Source: Phaeobacter sp. G2 (GTDB lineage: Bacteria > Pseudomonadota > Alphaproteobacteria > Rhodobacterales > Rhodobacteraceae). From it: 64,000 bases of DNA. The position numbers and the translations under genes are program-made. The stretch spans positions 2,356,001-2,420,000 of the forward strand of contig CP104100.1 in NCBI GenBank assembly GCA_025163595.1. Direction: 5' to 3'. Shown piece by piece: positions 55,377 to 63,905 of the stretch. Each line of letters opens with the position of its first letter. Within the stretch, counting starts at the first letter, position 1. The notes beneath the pieces were generated by a model that worked only from the letters and a program-made list of their open reading frames with translations, was not told the DNA's origin and did no database searches.

Positions 55377-56891
55377 CTATCCTTTGAAATAGGCGGGCAG
55401 GGCGCGGCGCAACAACTTACCGTTGGCGCCACTGGGTAGCATATCGAGATACACATAGGCGCGCGGCTGTTTATAGCGGGCCAGGTGGGCGGCGGCAAAA
55501 GCCTCCAGATCGGGCTCATCCAGTTTGGTTGGTCCAGTATAGAAGGCCACAATGATATGGCTGTCGGTTTTGACCTCAACCGTGGCAACCCCCACTTGGG
55601 TAATGCCGGGATGGGCTGAAAGCTGGGTTTCCACCTCAATCGGAGAGACGCGAAAGCCGCCGGCATTCATCATATCGTCTGCCCGGCCAAGATAGCTCAC
55701 CTGCCCGTCGACCGCCATGGCGCCTTGATCACCGGTCAGGAACCAGCCGTCCTGCATGCGTGCTGCGGTCTCTTCCGGGGCGTTCAGGTATCCCAGCATC
55801 AATCCGGGGTCGCTGGCGGCTATGGCGATCGTGCCCTCCTGGCCCTGGGGCACCGGACCCTCAGGCCCCAGAATGGCGACTTTGCGCCCCCGCTGCGGCT
55901 GCCCCAGCGCATCGCCGCGTGCCGGATGGGCCGGGCTGGAGGAAATGAAGGTGGAGCATTCGGACATGCCATAGGCCTCATACAGTTCGGTGCCCGTCGT
56001 GCTGTTCCAGGCGCCGTGCAGATGCGACGAGAGCTTTTCTCCGGCACACAATCCATGGCGCAGCTTGGGAAGCTCCATAGCGGTTTCGCTTTTTAGGATC
56101 TTGCGGTAAACACCCGGGGCAGCTGCAAATATTGTTGCGTCATGCTGGCGCAACAGGTCTGGCAAAGCGGCTGGGTCCGTGCCGGGTTCCGGGATCAGGG
56201 CGGTGGCCCCCATGGCCCAGGGGTCCATCAGGCCTGTGCCCAGGGTAAAGGTCCAGTTGAAGGCACCGGCATGCAGCAACCGGTCAGAGTCTTTTAGATC
56301 ATACCAGCCCGTCACCATCATCTGGCGGGCCCAGATGGCGCGATGGGCATGGGCCACGGCGCGGGCCTTGCCGCTGGTCCCCGAGGTGTAGACCGCATAG
56401 GCCATCCGGTTTGGATCTCCCATGTCATAGGCGCAGGGGGGAAGCGCATGCATGGCCTGTAACTCCGCCAGCAGGATCTGCGTGTCATGGGGCGCGCAGG
56501 CGACCTGTGGGTCCCGCAGAACCGCTGCGGGCTGCAGATCGGCAATCATCTTTGCCGTTTCGTCCTCGGTGAGCTGCGAAGATGTCGGTACCGGCACCAG
56601 ACCGGCGGCAATAGCCCCCAGATAGGCAATGGGAAAATCAACCGTATTGCCCAGGCGCATCAGCACGATCTGGCCGGGCGTCAGCCCTGCCTGCAGCAGG
56701 CCGGTGCCGGTGCCGCGCACTGCGGCTTCCAGCTGGGCAAAGCTCCAGGTTTGCAGGCCGCTGGGGCCGACAACTTCCAGACCTGGTTTGTCGGCCAGAT
56801 CAACAGCATGGCGCAGCACAAAGGCTGCCAGATTGAAGGGTGCGGGGCAGGGCGCAAAGGCGCCTTGATCAAACAGGGACAACATTTCCAT
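55377..56891 (-). CDS. Class I adenylate-forming enzyme (acyl-CoA ligase-like)
   Basis: 504 residues. AMP-binding motif YTSGTSGKARAVAHAHRAI, the AYGMSECSTF acyl-binding motif, the GDQGAMAVDG/YLGRADDMMN hinge and the C-terminal catalytic lysine in GANGKLLRRALP are all visible. It probably activates a carboxylic acid to an acyl-CoA; the aromatic or short-chain class cannot be told. First of a three-gene operon with the thiol oxidoreductase and channel. Divergent from an XRE-cupin regulator 58 nt away, which may control it. Confidence 0.9.
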   Translation of the reverse strand: MEMLSLFDQGAFAPCPAPFNLAAFVLRHAVDLADKPGLEVVGPSGLQTWSFAQLEAAVRGTGTGLLQAGLTPGQIVLMRLGNTVDFPIAYLGAIAAGLVPVPTSSQLTEDETAKMIADLQPAAVLRDPQVACAPHDTQILLAELQAMHALPPCAYDMGDPNRMAYAVYTSGTSGKARAVAHAHRAIWARQMMVTGWYDLKDSDRLLHAGAFNWTFTLGTGLMDPWAMGATALIPEPGTDPAALPDLLRQHDATIFAAAPGVYRKILKSETAMELPKLRHGLCAGEKLSSHLHGAWNSTTGTELYEAYGMSECSTFISSSPAHPARGDALGQPQRGRKVAILGPEGPVPQGQEGTIAIAASDPGLMLGYLNAPEETAARMQDGWFLTGDQGAMAVDGQVSYLGRADDMMNAGGFRVSPIEVETQLSAHPGITQVGVATVEVKTDSHIIVAFYTGPTKLDEPDLEAFAAAHLARYKQPRAYVYLDMLPSGANGKLLRRALPAYFKG

Positions 56892-56949
56892 TGGCTAGCG
56901 TGACAAGTGCTGCGTTGCAAGCACCCACCGGGCGGCATATAGAAGCTCT

Positions 56950-57573
56950 ATGACAGGAAACGACCCAAAATCTTTGATTACCATTGCCCGTGCCAATGGA
57001 GATGAACGCGAAGCGGAGCCCCTGGACCTGGGCGCCCGTGTGCGTGAGTTGCGCAAAGCGCGCGACTGGACATTGGAACATGCGGCCAATCAGGCCGGTC
57101 TGGCGCGCTCGACCCTGTCTAAAATCGAAAACGGCCAGATGTCGCCGACCTATGAAGCCCTGAAAAAGCTGGCGGTTGGATTGCAGATCTCGGTGCCGCA
57201 GCTGTTCACGCCGCCGCAACGGGATCAGGTCAATGGCCGGATGACGGTGACCAAGCTGAACGAAGGTTCAGCCCAGGCCACTGCCACCTATGAACATGAG
57301 CTGCTGGCCGAAGGTCTGCGCCGCAAACAGATGTTGCCTTACCGGGCCCGGGTGCGGGCGCGGTCGATGGAAGAGTTTGATGGCTGGGTGCGCCACGACG
57401 GCGAAGAATTCATGTATGTGCTGACCGGCGTGGTGACGCTGTTTACTGAGTTTTACGAACCGGTTGAGATGCGGCGGGGCGACAGCGCCTATTATGACGC
57501 TGCTATGGGGCACAATGTGGTGTCCAAAAGTCAGGAAGACGCCACCATCCTTTGGGTGACATCGCTAAGCTAA
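56950..57573 (+). CDS. XRE-family regulator with C-terminal cupin domain
   Basis: 207 residues. The helix-turn-helix is at about 28-83 (VRELRKARDWTLEHAANQAGLARSTLSKIENG) and the cupin sensor domain at about 120-205 (DGEEFMYVLTGVVTLF, RRGDSAYYDAAMGHNVVSK). Such regulators sense small molecules such as amino acids, polyamines or sulphonates. Divergent from the acyl-CoA ligase-like gene and so probably its regulator; ligand unknown. Confidence 0.9.
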   Translation: MTGNDPKSLITIARANGDEREAEPLDLGARVRELRKARDWTLEHAANQAGLARSTLSKIENGQMSPTYEALKKLAVGLQISVPQLFTPPQRDQVNGRMTVTKLNEGSAQATATYEHELLAEGLRRKQMLPYRARVRARSMEEFDGWVRHDGEEFMYVLTGVVTLFTEFYEPVEMRRGDSAYYDAAMGHNVVSKSQEDATILWVTSLS

Positions 57574-57715
57574 AGCCCTGATAAGAAAGTGTTTCAGGCG
57601 CCGCCCATTTTCGGCGTGCCCCATTCCAGACGTGTGCCTGGCCAGTTGCGGAGTGCGGCAGGGGCTTTGCCTTACGGTGTGTGGCCGACTGGCTTTGATC
57701 TGGACTGGCAGTAAC

Positions 57716-57946
57716 CTAGGTCGGGTTAGACGCCAGCTCGGCATGCAGGCTTTCGGTAAAGAGAAAATCCTCAACCTCTTCACGGGCTTCGCGCAGCGTC
57801 AGTTGGTGGGAGGCTGCCAAGTGGTTTACAAAGCCATCATGATCCCCTTTCAAACTGGCGACCGTTTCAAACTGCAAATGTGGAAACCGCTGTTTGGCCC
57901 GGGGGTACATTGTCTCCCAGCACAGCGGGGCAGGATGAAGTGTCAT
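57716..57946 (-). CDS. CsbD-like small protein
   Basis: 76 residues. The spacing of W, basic, GDHD and REAREEVEDFL (LKGDHDGFVNHLAASHQ, then LTLREAREEVEDFL) resembles the CsbD stress-protein core (a W..K...LT, GNRDQL, EAE motif set). The match is by eye and remote. ATG 57946 has GAGGGG 8 nt upstream. Acidic at its C-terminus. CsbD members are induced by general stress in other bacteria. It is flanked by the XRE-cupin gene (converging) and the peptide-binding gene. Confidence 0.65.
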   Translation of the reverse strand: MTLHPAPLCWETMYPRAKQRFPHLQFETVASLKGDHDGFVNHLAASHQLTLREAREEVEDFLFTESLHAELASNPT

Positions 57947-58041
57947 GATTGGTGCCCCTCTCGAAAACAGTTACCACTTACTTTGAACAGTTTGTTTGAG
58001 CAGCATATCAAAAAATAGGCAAAAAAGGAATGCAGCAGTTC

Positions 58042-58112
58042 GCTCTGGCTTTGAATGTGCCAAAACAAGCCGATGCCAAAGCCCAGAGCCAAGCCCGGGC
58101 TTTGGCTCTGGG
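58042..58112. repeat. Competing inverted repeats beside the CsbD-like gene
   Basis: GCTCTGGCTTTG (58042-58053) can pair with CAAAGCCCAGAGC (58077-58089, one bulge). The same segment (58082-58092, CCCAGAGCCAA) can instead pair with TTGGCTCTGGG (58102-58112). The two hairpins are mutually exclusive. Read on minus, they lie 54 nt after the peptide-binding gene and 95 nt before the CsbD-like gene. No T-run, so not an ordinary terminator. Confidence 0.6.
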
Positions 58113-58165
58113 ATCAAGCTGGAAACAAGGCTGGGCGCACAGCAACCTGCGACGGGGGGATTGGG

Positions 58166-59980
58166 CTAGTCTTCCTGATACCACCAAACATCCGGCATAA
58201 ACCCGGTGCGGTCTCCGTAGATTGGCAGGGTTTGCGGGAATTTCAGCGCACGTTTATGGGCAATTCTCCCCTTATCAAATGACCATATCGGAATCACATA
58301 GCGCCCCGCCATCAGAAGCCGGTCAAGCGCGCGGGTGGCGGCGACAAAATCCTCTGGGTCGGTCACGCTGAGCATGGTGTCAATCATCGCATCCACCGCA
58401 GGAGAGGCGATGCCCATCAGGTTGCGGCTGCCGGGTTGGTCTGCACCGGCAGAACCCCAGTAGAGTTTTTGTTCGTTTCCAGGGCTGAGCGACAGTTCGC
58501 GCCGCACCTTGGTGAGGTCAAAATCAAAACTGCTTTGGCGGCCAACATACTGTGCGTTGTCAACGGGTTCTGGCATCAGGGTGATCCCCAGGCGTTCCAG
58601 CGCACGGGCATAGATTTCAACCACGGTTTTCATTTCGCTGTCCCCCTGGCGCAGCAAGACATTAAAGGTGATCGGGGTTCCATCTGGATCGCGCAGGGCG
58701 CCGTCTTGCACCGTTAGCCCAGCCTCCTCCAGCAGGGCCATCGCCTTACGCAGGTTCTTGCGATTGCGTTTGGTGCCGTCGCTTTGCGGCAGAGTGTAGC
58801 TGTCGACTGTGCCGGGCAGCATGGCCCCGGCAAAGGGCATCAGGTAGTCGGCGACCCGGCCGCGGGCGGGTCCGGGACGCAACCCAAGGTGCGAGTTGGA
58901 GAAATACGAGGTGATCCTCGGTTGGGCGCTGCCGGTGATTGTCTCGTTGATGTATTCAAAGTTGAACGCCAACAGCAGCGCTTCGCGTACACGCCAATCA
59001 TCCAGCGGGGCGCGGCGGGTATTGATGGCAAGTCCGGTCATGCCAGTGGGGCGTTTATGGGGTATCTCACTTTTGACGATCCGGCCATCGGTCACGGCAG
59101 AAAACCCATAGGCGCTGGCCCATTTATCGGCATTGAACTCTCGGTAACTGCTCAGCTCTCCGGCTTTAAATGCTTCAAACAACACGGTTTGGTCGCCAAA
59201 GAAATCAATCCGAAGCTCATCAAAGTTTTGCGTGCCCACCCGGAATGGCAAATCTTTGCCCCAGTAGTCGGGGTTGCGTTTCAGGATGATGTGGCGCCCG
59301 GCTTCAAAATCCGCCACCACATAGGCCCCGGTTCCAATCGGCGCCTCTGTCAGGCCGGAGGCGGCAAAGTCTTTGCCCTCCCATTGGGATTTTTGCAAAA
59401 TCGGACGCATACCTGCAATCAGAGCGAGTTCTCTGTCGGCAGTGTTAAAGGTGATCCGAAGGCTCATGGGACCGGTCTGGCGGATTTCGGCAATCTTGTT
59501 CCAAAACCCCCGGTAGCGCAGATGTCCCTTGATGCCCAGGGTTTCGTAGGACCAGATCACATCTTCGACTGTAACCGGGCTGCCATCGGAGAAACGCGCC
59601 TCGGGTCGGAGGCTGAATTCGACCCAGGATCGGTCCTCGGGTACTTCAACTGATTCGGCCAACAGCCCGTAAAGAGAGAAAGCTTCGTCCCAGGATCGTC
59701 CCATCAAACTCTCGTATCCCCAGAACCTGAGCTGCCAGGGAGGCGTGCCTTTGGGGGCGAACGGATTAAGCGTATCAAATCCGCCAGTGTTCCCAACCAC
59801 CACTTTGCCACCCTTTGGCGCATTGGGGTTTACATAGGGGAGAGACACAAAATCCTGTGGTAGGGCGGGGCTGCCATACATAGCTATGCCATGTGATGAT
59901 TCTGCGGATGCAAAATCGGCAGCGCAAAACAGCAAGATTCCACAGGTTGTAGCTTTGAGTTTTTGGAAAAAATCTGGCAT
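58166..59980 (-). CDS. Extracellular solute-binding protein family 5 (YejA-like)
   Basis: 604 residues. A Sec signal peptide is likely cut after ASA (LLFCAADFASAES). Features of peptide/oligopeptide-binding proteins are clear: PNAPKGGKVVVGNTGGFDTLNPF, GYESLMGRSWDEAF, GTGAYVVADFEAGRHIILKRNPDYWG. It would deliver peptides (for E. coli YejA, microcin C-like) to an ABC importer, but no permease or ATPase gene is adjacent. GTG 59983 precedes ATG 59980. Monocistronic. Confidence 0.88.
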   Translation of the reverse strand: MPDFFQKLKATTCGILLFCAADFASAESSHGIAMYGSPALPQDFVSLPYVNPNAPKGGKVVVGNTGGFDTLNPFAPKGTPPWQLRFWGYESLMGRSWDEAFSLYGLLAESVEVPEDRSWVEFSLRPEARFSDGSPVTVEDVIWSYETLGIKGHLRYRGFWNKIAEIRQTGPMSLRITFNTADRELALIAGMRPILQKSQWEGKDFAASGLTEAPIGTGAYVVADFEAGRHIILKRNPDYWGKDLPFRVGTQNFDELRIDFFGDQTVLFEAFKAGELSSYREFNADKWASAYGFSAVTDGRIVKSEIPHKRPTGMTGLAINTRRAPLDDWRVREALLLAFNFEYINETITGSAQPRITSYFSNSHLGLRPGPARGRVADYLMPFAGAMLPGTVDSYTLPQSDGTKRNRKNLRKAMALLEEAGLTVQDGALRDPDGTPITFNVLLRQGDSEMKTVVEIYARALERLGITLMPEPVDNAQYVGRQSSFDFDLTKVRRELSLSPGNEQKLYWGSAGADQPGSRNLMGIASPAVDAMIDTMLSVTDPEDFVAATRALDRLLMAGRYVIPIWSFDKGRIAHKRALKFPQTLPIYGDRTGFMPDVWWYQED

Positions 59981-60063
59981 CACTTTGGCAACAATCCCCT
60001 ACGGCCCTTATTTTCTTGGCTCTATACCTCAGAGGCCGCGCATCGTCATTTAAAACTTTTAGC

Positions 60064-60092
60064 TTGGATGAACAGGCGAAATTGCCTATAAA
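60064..60092 (+). promoter_or_regulatory. Promoter of the candidate small RNA
   Basis: TTGGAT (60064-60069), a 17-bp spacer, and TATAAA (60087-60092), followed by a purine start candidate at 60099. The best promoter match noticed in the window's intergenic regions. Confidence 0.6.
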
Positions 60093-60098
60093 GGGGTC

Positions 60099-60175
60099 AC
60101 TGCTCGATAGGTTTCTTGCCTGTATGAAACCTGCCTCAATAACTTCACGCCCGCTTCGCGCGGGCGTTTTTTTTT
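60099..60175 (+). ncRNA. Candidate Hfq-type small RNA, about 77 nt
   Basis: From the predicted start the RNA has a hairpin with AGGTTTC (60109-60115) and GAAACCT (60126-60132) around a 10-nt loop, a single-stranded stretch 60133-60146, and then a terminator: 8-bp stem ACGCCCGC/GCGGGCGT (60147-60154, 60160-60167) and nine T. No coding gene precedes this terminator on the plus strand, so its existence implies a short transcript. The long T-run suits Hfq binding, and hfq is in the window. It is not 6S, tmRNA or SRP RNA, whose hallmarks are absent. It might alternatively be an attenuated hbdH leader. Confidence 0.6.
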
Positions 60176-60363
60176 GGTTTTCGGGTTTTCCTTTTAATTA
60201 AACGGCTCTGCAAGGGGATGCTGAAGCTGGTTTGCGTCCTTGAATTTGGCCATTGGGGGATGCGTCAGTGGAAAAGGCTACGTAATCCTACGCGTTTCTT
60301 TTACCCGGGCGGCATGGCAAGAAGGTCAACACGTCTTGTCAGGATTCACGAAAGGAACAACAG

Positions 60364-61137
60364 ATGACGCTCCAGGGGAAAACCGCTGTGATCACCGGAT
60401 CAAACTCGGGCATTGGTCTGGGCATTGCGCGCGAATTGGCGCGGGCTGGGGCGGATGTGGTGTTGAACTCTTTTACCGACCGCGAGGAAGATCACGCACT
60501 GGCGGCGCAGATTGCGGCAGAGTTTGGCGTAGAAGCCCGCTACATCCAGGCCGATATGTCCAAGGGTGAGGCCTGCCGTGGATTGATCAAAGAGGCGGGC
60601 CGCTGCGATATTCTGGTCAATAACGCCGGCATTCAGCATGTGGCGCCGGTGGATGAGTTCCCGGCAGAGACCTGGGACGCCATTCTGGCCATCAACCTCA
60701 GCTCGGCCTTTCACACCACTGCGGTGGCGCTGCCGATGATGCGGGCGGCTGGCTGGGGCCGTGTGGTCAACATCGCTTCGGCGCACGGGCTTACCGCCTC
60801 GCCGTTCAAATCGGCCTATGTGGCCGCGAAACATGGGGTTGTTGGCCTGACCAAAACCGTGGCGCTGGAAACCGCAGAAGAGCCAATAACCTGCAATGCG
60901 ATCTGCCCCGGATATGTTTTGACCCCGCTGGTCGAGGCGCAGATTCCGGATACCATGGAAAAATACAACATGTCGCGCGAAGAGGTGATCAAACAGGTGA
61001 TGCTGGAGCGTCAGCCGTCGCGGGAGTTTGCCACTGTGGAACAGTTGGGGGGATCCACTGTCTTTTTCTGTTCCGATGCCGCAGCGCAGATCACCGGCAC
61101 CACACTGAGCGTTGATGGGGGCTGGACTGCACTTTAG
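60364..61137 (+). CDS. hbdH: 3-Hydroxybutyrate dehydrogenase
   Basis: 257 residues, a short-chain dehydrogenase. GSNSGIGLG (NAD binding), NNAGIQH, the SAYVAAKHG Tyr/Lys pair and ICPGYVLTPLVE are typical of D-3-hydroxybutyrate dehydrogenase, including the Q-rich end VMLERQPSREF. It oxidises 3-hydroxybutyrate to acetoacetate in polyhydroxybutyrate use. AAAGGA precedes ATG 60364. Monocistronic, with a strong terminator; downstream of the small RNA candidate by 190 nt. Confidence 0.93.
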   Translation: MTLQGKTAVITGSNSGIGLGIARELARAGADVVLNSFTDREEDHALAAQIAAEFGVEARYIQADMSKGEACRGLIKEAGRCDILVNNAGIQHVAPVDEFPAETWDAILAINLSSAFHTTAVALPMMRAAGWGRVVNIASAHGLTASPFKSAYVAAKHGVVGLTKTVALETAEEPITCNAICPGYVLTPLVEAQIPDTMEKYNMSREEVIKQVMLERQPSREFATVEQLGGSTVFFCSDAAAQITGTTLSVDGGWTAL

Positions 61138-61176
61138 GACGGCCTTTTAACGCGATTGAAGCGCTGCATAAAATGC

Positions 61177-61206
61177 AAAGGGAAGGCACAGCGCCTTCCC
61201 TTTTTT
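61177..61206 (+). terminator. Rho-independent terminator of hbdH
   Basis: An 11-bp perfect stem (61177-61187 with 61193-61203, loop ACAGC; core GGGAAGGC/GCCTTCCC) merging into a run of six T (61201-61206). It may also stop the converging DUF502 gene. Confidence 0.9.
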
Positions 61207-61250
61207 GTTGCGGCACATCCACGGCCACCGAGCTGGGCTACAGCTGACGT

Positions 61251-61946
61251 TCAGGTGGCGTCTTCTGGCTGTTCTGGCGAGCTGGGATCCTTGGGGTTGG
61301 GATAGACCAGCCCAGCTGAGATCACCAGCTTTGCAGCATCCTCGACGCTCATCTCCAGCTCGATCACATCATCCTGCGGCACAAAGAGCAAAAAGCCCGA
61401 GGTGGGGTTGGGCGTTGTGGGCAGGAACACACTCATCAAAGCGCCGCCGGTATTGGCATGAGCCGAGACTTCGCCTTTGGCCGTGGTCGAGATAAATCCG
61501 ATGGCCCAGATCCCACGGCGGGGGTACTGGATCAGGCAGGCTTTTTCAAAACTGCGTTCCGATTGGGCAAAAACAGTTTCCGAGATCTGCTTGATACCGG
61601 AATAGATGGTGCGCACCACGGGCATGCGATTGACCAGGTTTTCGGCAAAGCCAATCAGCGAGCGGCCAATGATCCCCTTGGCAATCCAGCCAATGACAAT
61701 GGTGAAGAGCAAAAAGAAGATCAGCCCGATACCACGCAGGTTGATGCCGATATATTGCTCTGGTGAGATCGTGTGCGGCACCAGAGGCAGTACCACGGAA
61801 TCGACCCAGCCAACGACGGTCCACAGCAACCAGATGGTCAAGCTGACCGGAGCAATGACCACAATCCCGGTAAAAAACGAGGAGCGGAGCCGCGCAAAAA
61901 CGCCGGGGCGGTGGCGAATGGGGTCTTCGTCAAAGGGTGTGGTCAT
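61251..61946 (-). CDS. DUF502 family membrane protein
   Basis: 231 residues. Two membrane helices (SFFTGIVVIAPVSLTIWLLW and INLRGIGLIFFLLFTIVIGWI) precede a soluble domain with the DUF502 blocks VRTIYSGIKQISETVF, YPRRGIWAIGF and FLPTTPNPTSGFLLFVP. DUF502 resembles plant LCV-like envelope proteins; no molecular role is established. ATG 61946 chosen over TTG 61955. Confidence 0.88.
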   Translation of the reverse strand: MTTPFDEDPIRHRPGVFARLRSSFFTGIVVIAPVSLTIWLLWTVVGWVDSVVLPLVPHTISPEQYIGINLRGIGLIFFLLFTIVIGWIAKGIIGRSLIGFAENLVNRMPVVRTIYSGIKQISETVFAQSERSFEKACLIQYPRRGIWAIGFISTTAKGEVSAHANTGGALMSVFLPTTPNPTSGFLLFVPQDDVIELEMSVEDAAKLVISAGLVYPNPKDPSSPEQPEDAT

Positions 61947-62046
61947 TGGAAACAATCAGGTATGAGGAACAGTCACGTCCGTTACGTTAATCAGAACCTA
62001 GGTACTGATCACGCCGTGGGCAATGCCAGAGTCAAAGGAAAGTCAC

Positions 62047-62961
62047 TCAACAGTTAAGTGCGACCATTTCTTTGGCAATTTCTGCGGCAAGCCGGGCATT
62101 ATTGCGCACCAATGCAATATTGGCGGTGAGCGAGCGCCCTTCGGTGAGCTCGAAAATCCGCTGCAACAGGAAGGGCGTCACGGCTTTGCCGGTCACGCCC
62201 TGCGCATCGGCCTCACCTTGGGCCTGGGCGATCACCGGAGCCAGCACCTCGGCGGCAATTTCTGCCTCGTGCGGGATTGGGTTGGCAATCAGCTGACCAC
62301 CTGGCAGGCCCATGGCGCTGCGCATGATCTGGGCGCGGGCGATGTCACTGGCGCTGTTCATACGCAGGGGTGCAGTCAGATCTGACTGGGATGACCAGAA
62401 GGCAGGAAAGCTGTCCTGGCCGTAGGATATGACCGGAACCCCTTGAGTTTCAAGGATCTCTAGAGTTTTGGGGATATCAAGAATAGCCTTGGCTCCGGCG
62501 GCGACAACCGTCACCGGGGTTTGCGCCAGCTCCATCAGATCTGCCGAAATGTCAAAACTGGTCTCGGCGCCCTTGTGGACACCGCCAATGCCGCCGGTGG
62601 CAAAGACGGAAATCCCTGCTAGCCGGGCGGCGATCATGGTGGCCGCCACTGTGGTGGCGCCTGTTTTGCCTGTGGCCATGCAGGCAGGCATATCGGCGCG
62701 TGACACCTTGGCCACATCTTTGGCCTGGCCCAGTGATTGCAGCTGATCGGGCTCCAGCCCCACATGCAAGACCCCTTGCATCACCGCAATAGTGGCCGGA
62801 GTTGCGCCTGCGTCGCGGATGTCTTGTTCGACCTGGGCGGCCACTTCAACATTTTGTGGAAAGGGCATGCCATGGGTGATGATGGTGCTTTCCAACGCCA
62901 CAATGGCGCTGCCTGCGGCTTTGGCAGCCTGAACTTCGGCGGAATACTGGATGTCGATCAC
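62047..62961 (-). CDS. psuG: Pseudouridine-5'-phosphate glycosidase
   Basis: 304 residues. Motifs [41 protein letters not shown] and [11 protein letters not shown] are those of PsuG, which splits pseudouridine 5'-phosphate to uracil and ribose 5-phosphate. Its start overlaps psuK by 4 nt. Together they let the cell salvage pseudouridine, mostly from RNA breakdown. Confidence 0.96.
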   Translation of the reverse strand: MIDIQYSAEVQAAKAAGSAIVALESTIITHGMPFPQNVEVAAQVEQDIRDAGATPATIAVMQGVLHVGLEPDQLQSLGQAKDVAKVSRADMPACMATGKTGATTVAATMIAARLAGISVFATGGIGGVHKGAETSFDISADLMELAQTPVTVVAAGAKAILDIPKTLEILETQGVPVISYGQDSFPAFWSSQSDLTAPLRMNSASDIARAQIMRSAMGLPGGQLIANPIPHEAEIAAEVLAPVIAQAQGEADAQGVTGKAVTPFLLQRIFELTEGRSLTANIALVRNNARLAAEIAKEMVALNC

Positions 62962-63905
62962 AGTGGGGTATCTCCTGAAACATAGGTGGCGGCGGCCTGC
63001 AGAGCAGTGTCCAGCGCCGTGTGTCGGTCTTCGCCACGCGCCTCGGCGGCGATATGGGCGGCCATGAAGGTGTCGCCGGCGCCGGTGACGCGGGCCACGG
63101 TCACCTGGGGTGGGCGTTTGGTTATCACGGTATCTGCACCAGCATTGGCATCACTGGCTGTTGCATCACTGGCAGAGTTGTCGCCATCGGTGACCAGAAC
63201 CCGTGCTGCGCCATTGGCGATCAACGCCTGCGCGGCCTCGGCGCTATTGGTGAAAGTGGCCTGACACAGCAGCCCGGCCTCTTCGAGGTTCACATAAAGC
63301 GTGCCGCGCGTGGCCGCCAAAAACGGGTGCAACCGCAGCGCCTTGCCCGGAGAGGCGGGGGCCACATGCAGTTTAGCCTGGGCAAAAGCCGGGTCGGTGG
63401 CGATTTCGGCCAGCAGCGCCTGGGTGAGGTTGCCATCCAGCGCTATTGCGCCCTGATAGGGAGCCGTGGGCGCGCCCAGGGTGCCATCTCGCAACGGGCG
63501 CAGGATCTTGTCGCCAGCGGCCTCTAGGGAATGGGCATCTGCGATGGCAGCAATCAAACCATTGCCGCCCTCGACCGCCATATAGCGATCTGTCGGCAAC
63601 TCCGCTGAGCGGTACAGATGCTGGGTGCCGCAGCCCAGATCGGCGCAGGCGGCAATCAGCTCTTCGCCTTCGGGGTCTGTACCAACCGCGCTCAGCAGGT
63701 CGGGTTTCAGCCCAAAGCGCGCCAGTGTCATGGCAATATTCATAGCAACACCGCCGGGCAGGCGGGTAATGCGCCCCGGCATATCAGAGCCACGGCGCAT
63801 ATCCGTTGGGCAGCGGCCAATGATGTCCCATAGAACAGAGCCGATGCAAAGCACCTGTAAGGCGTCAGCAGAAGAGGCGGCGGGCGTGATAATATCCTGT
63901 GTCAT
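62958..63905 (-). CDS. psuK: PfkB-family kinase, probable pseudouridine kinase
   Basis: 315 residues from ATG 63905. The PfkB signature LPGGVAMNIAMTLARFG and the C-terminal TGAGDTFMAAH with the catalytic Asp are visible. A short Ser/Asp/Ala insertion (SASDATASDANAGAD, about 258-272) with 15-bp tandem repeats lies in a loop. Its linkage to psuG makes pseudouridine the likely substrate. First gene of the psuK-psuG operon; the region beyond 63905 is too short to say more. Confidence 0.92.
   Translation of the reverse strand: MTQDIITPAASSADALQVLCIGSVLWDIIGRCPTDMRRGSDMPGRITRLPGGVAMNIAMTLARFGLKPDLLSAVGTDPEGEELIAACADLGCGTQHLYRSAELPTDRYMAVEGGNGLIAAIADAHSLEAAGDKILRPLRDGTLGAPTAPYQGAIALDGNLTQALLAEIATDPAFAQAKLHVAPASPGKALRLHPFLAATRGTLYVNLEEAGLLCQATFTNSAEAAQALIANGAARVLVTDGDNSASDATASDANAGADTVITKRPPQVTVARVTGAGDTFMAAHIAAEARGEDRHTALDTALQAAATYVSGDTPL

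Larger units (their letters stand above)
59981..60363. other. Divergent region containing a probable small RNA
   Basis: The 383-bp gap between the divergent peptide-binding gene (minus) and 3-hydroxybutyrate dehydrogenase (plus) holds a promoter and terminator around a short noncoding segment (60064-60175, annotated separately). Between 60176 and 60363 I see only the hbdH leader, with AAAGGA before its ATG. Confidence 0.6.
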
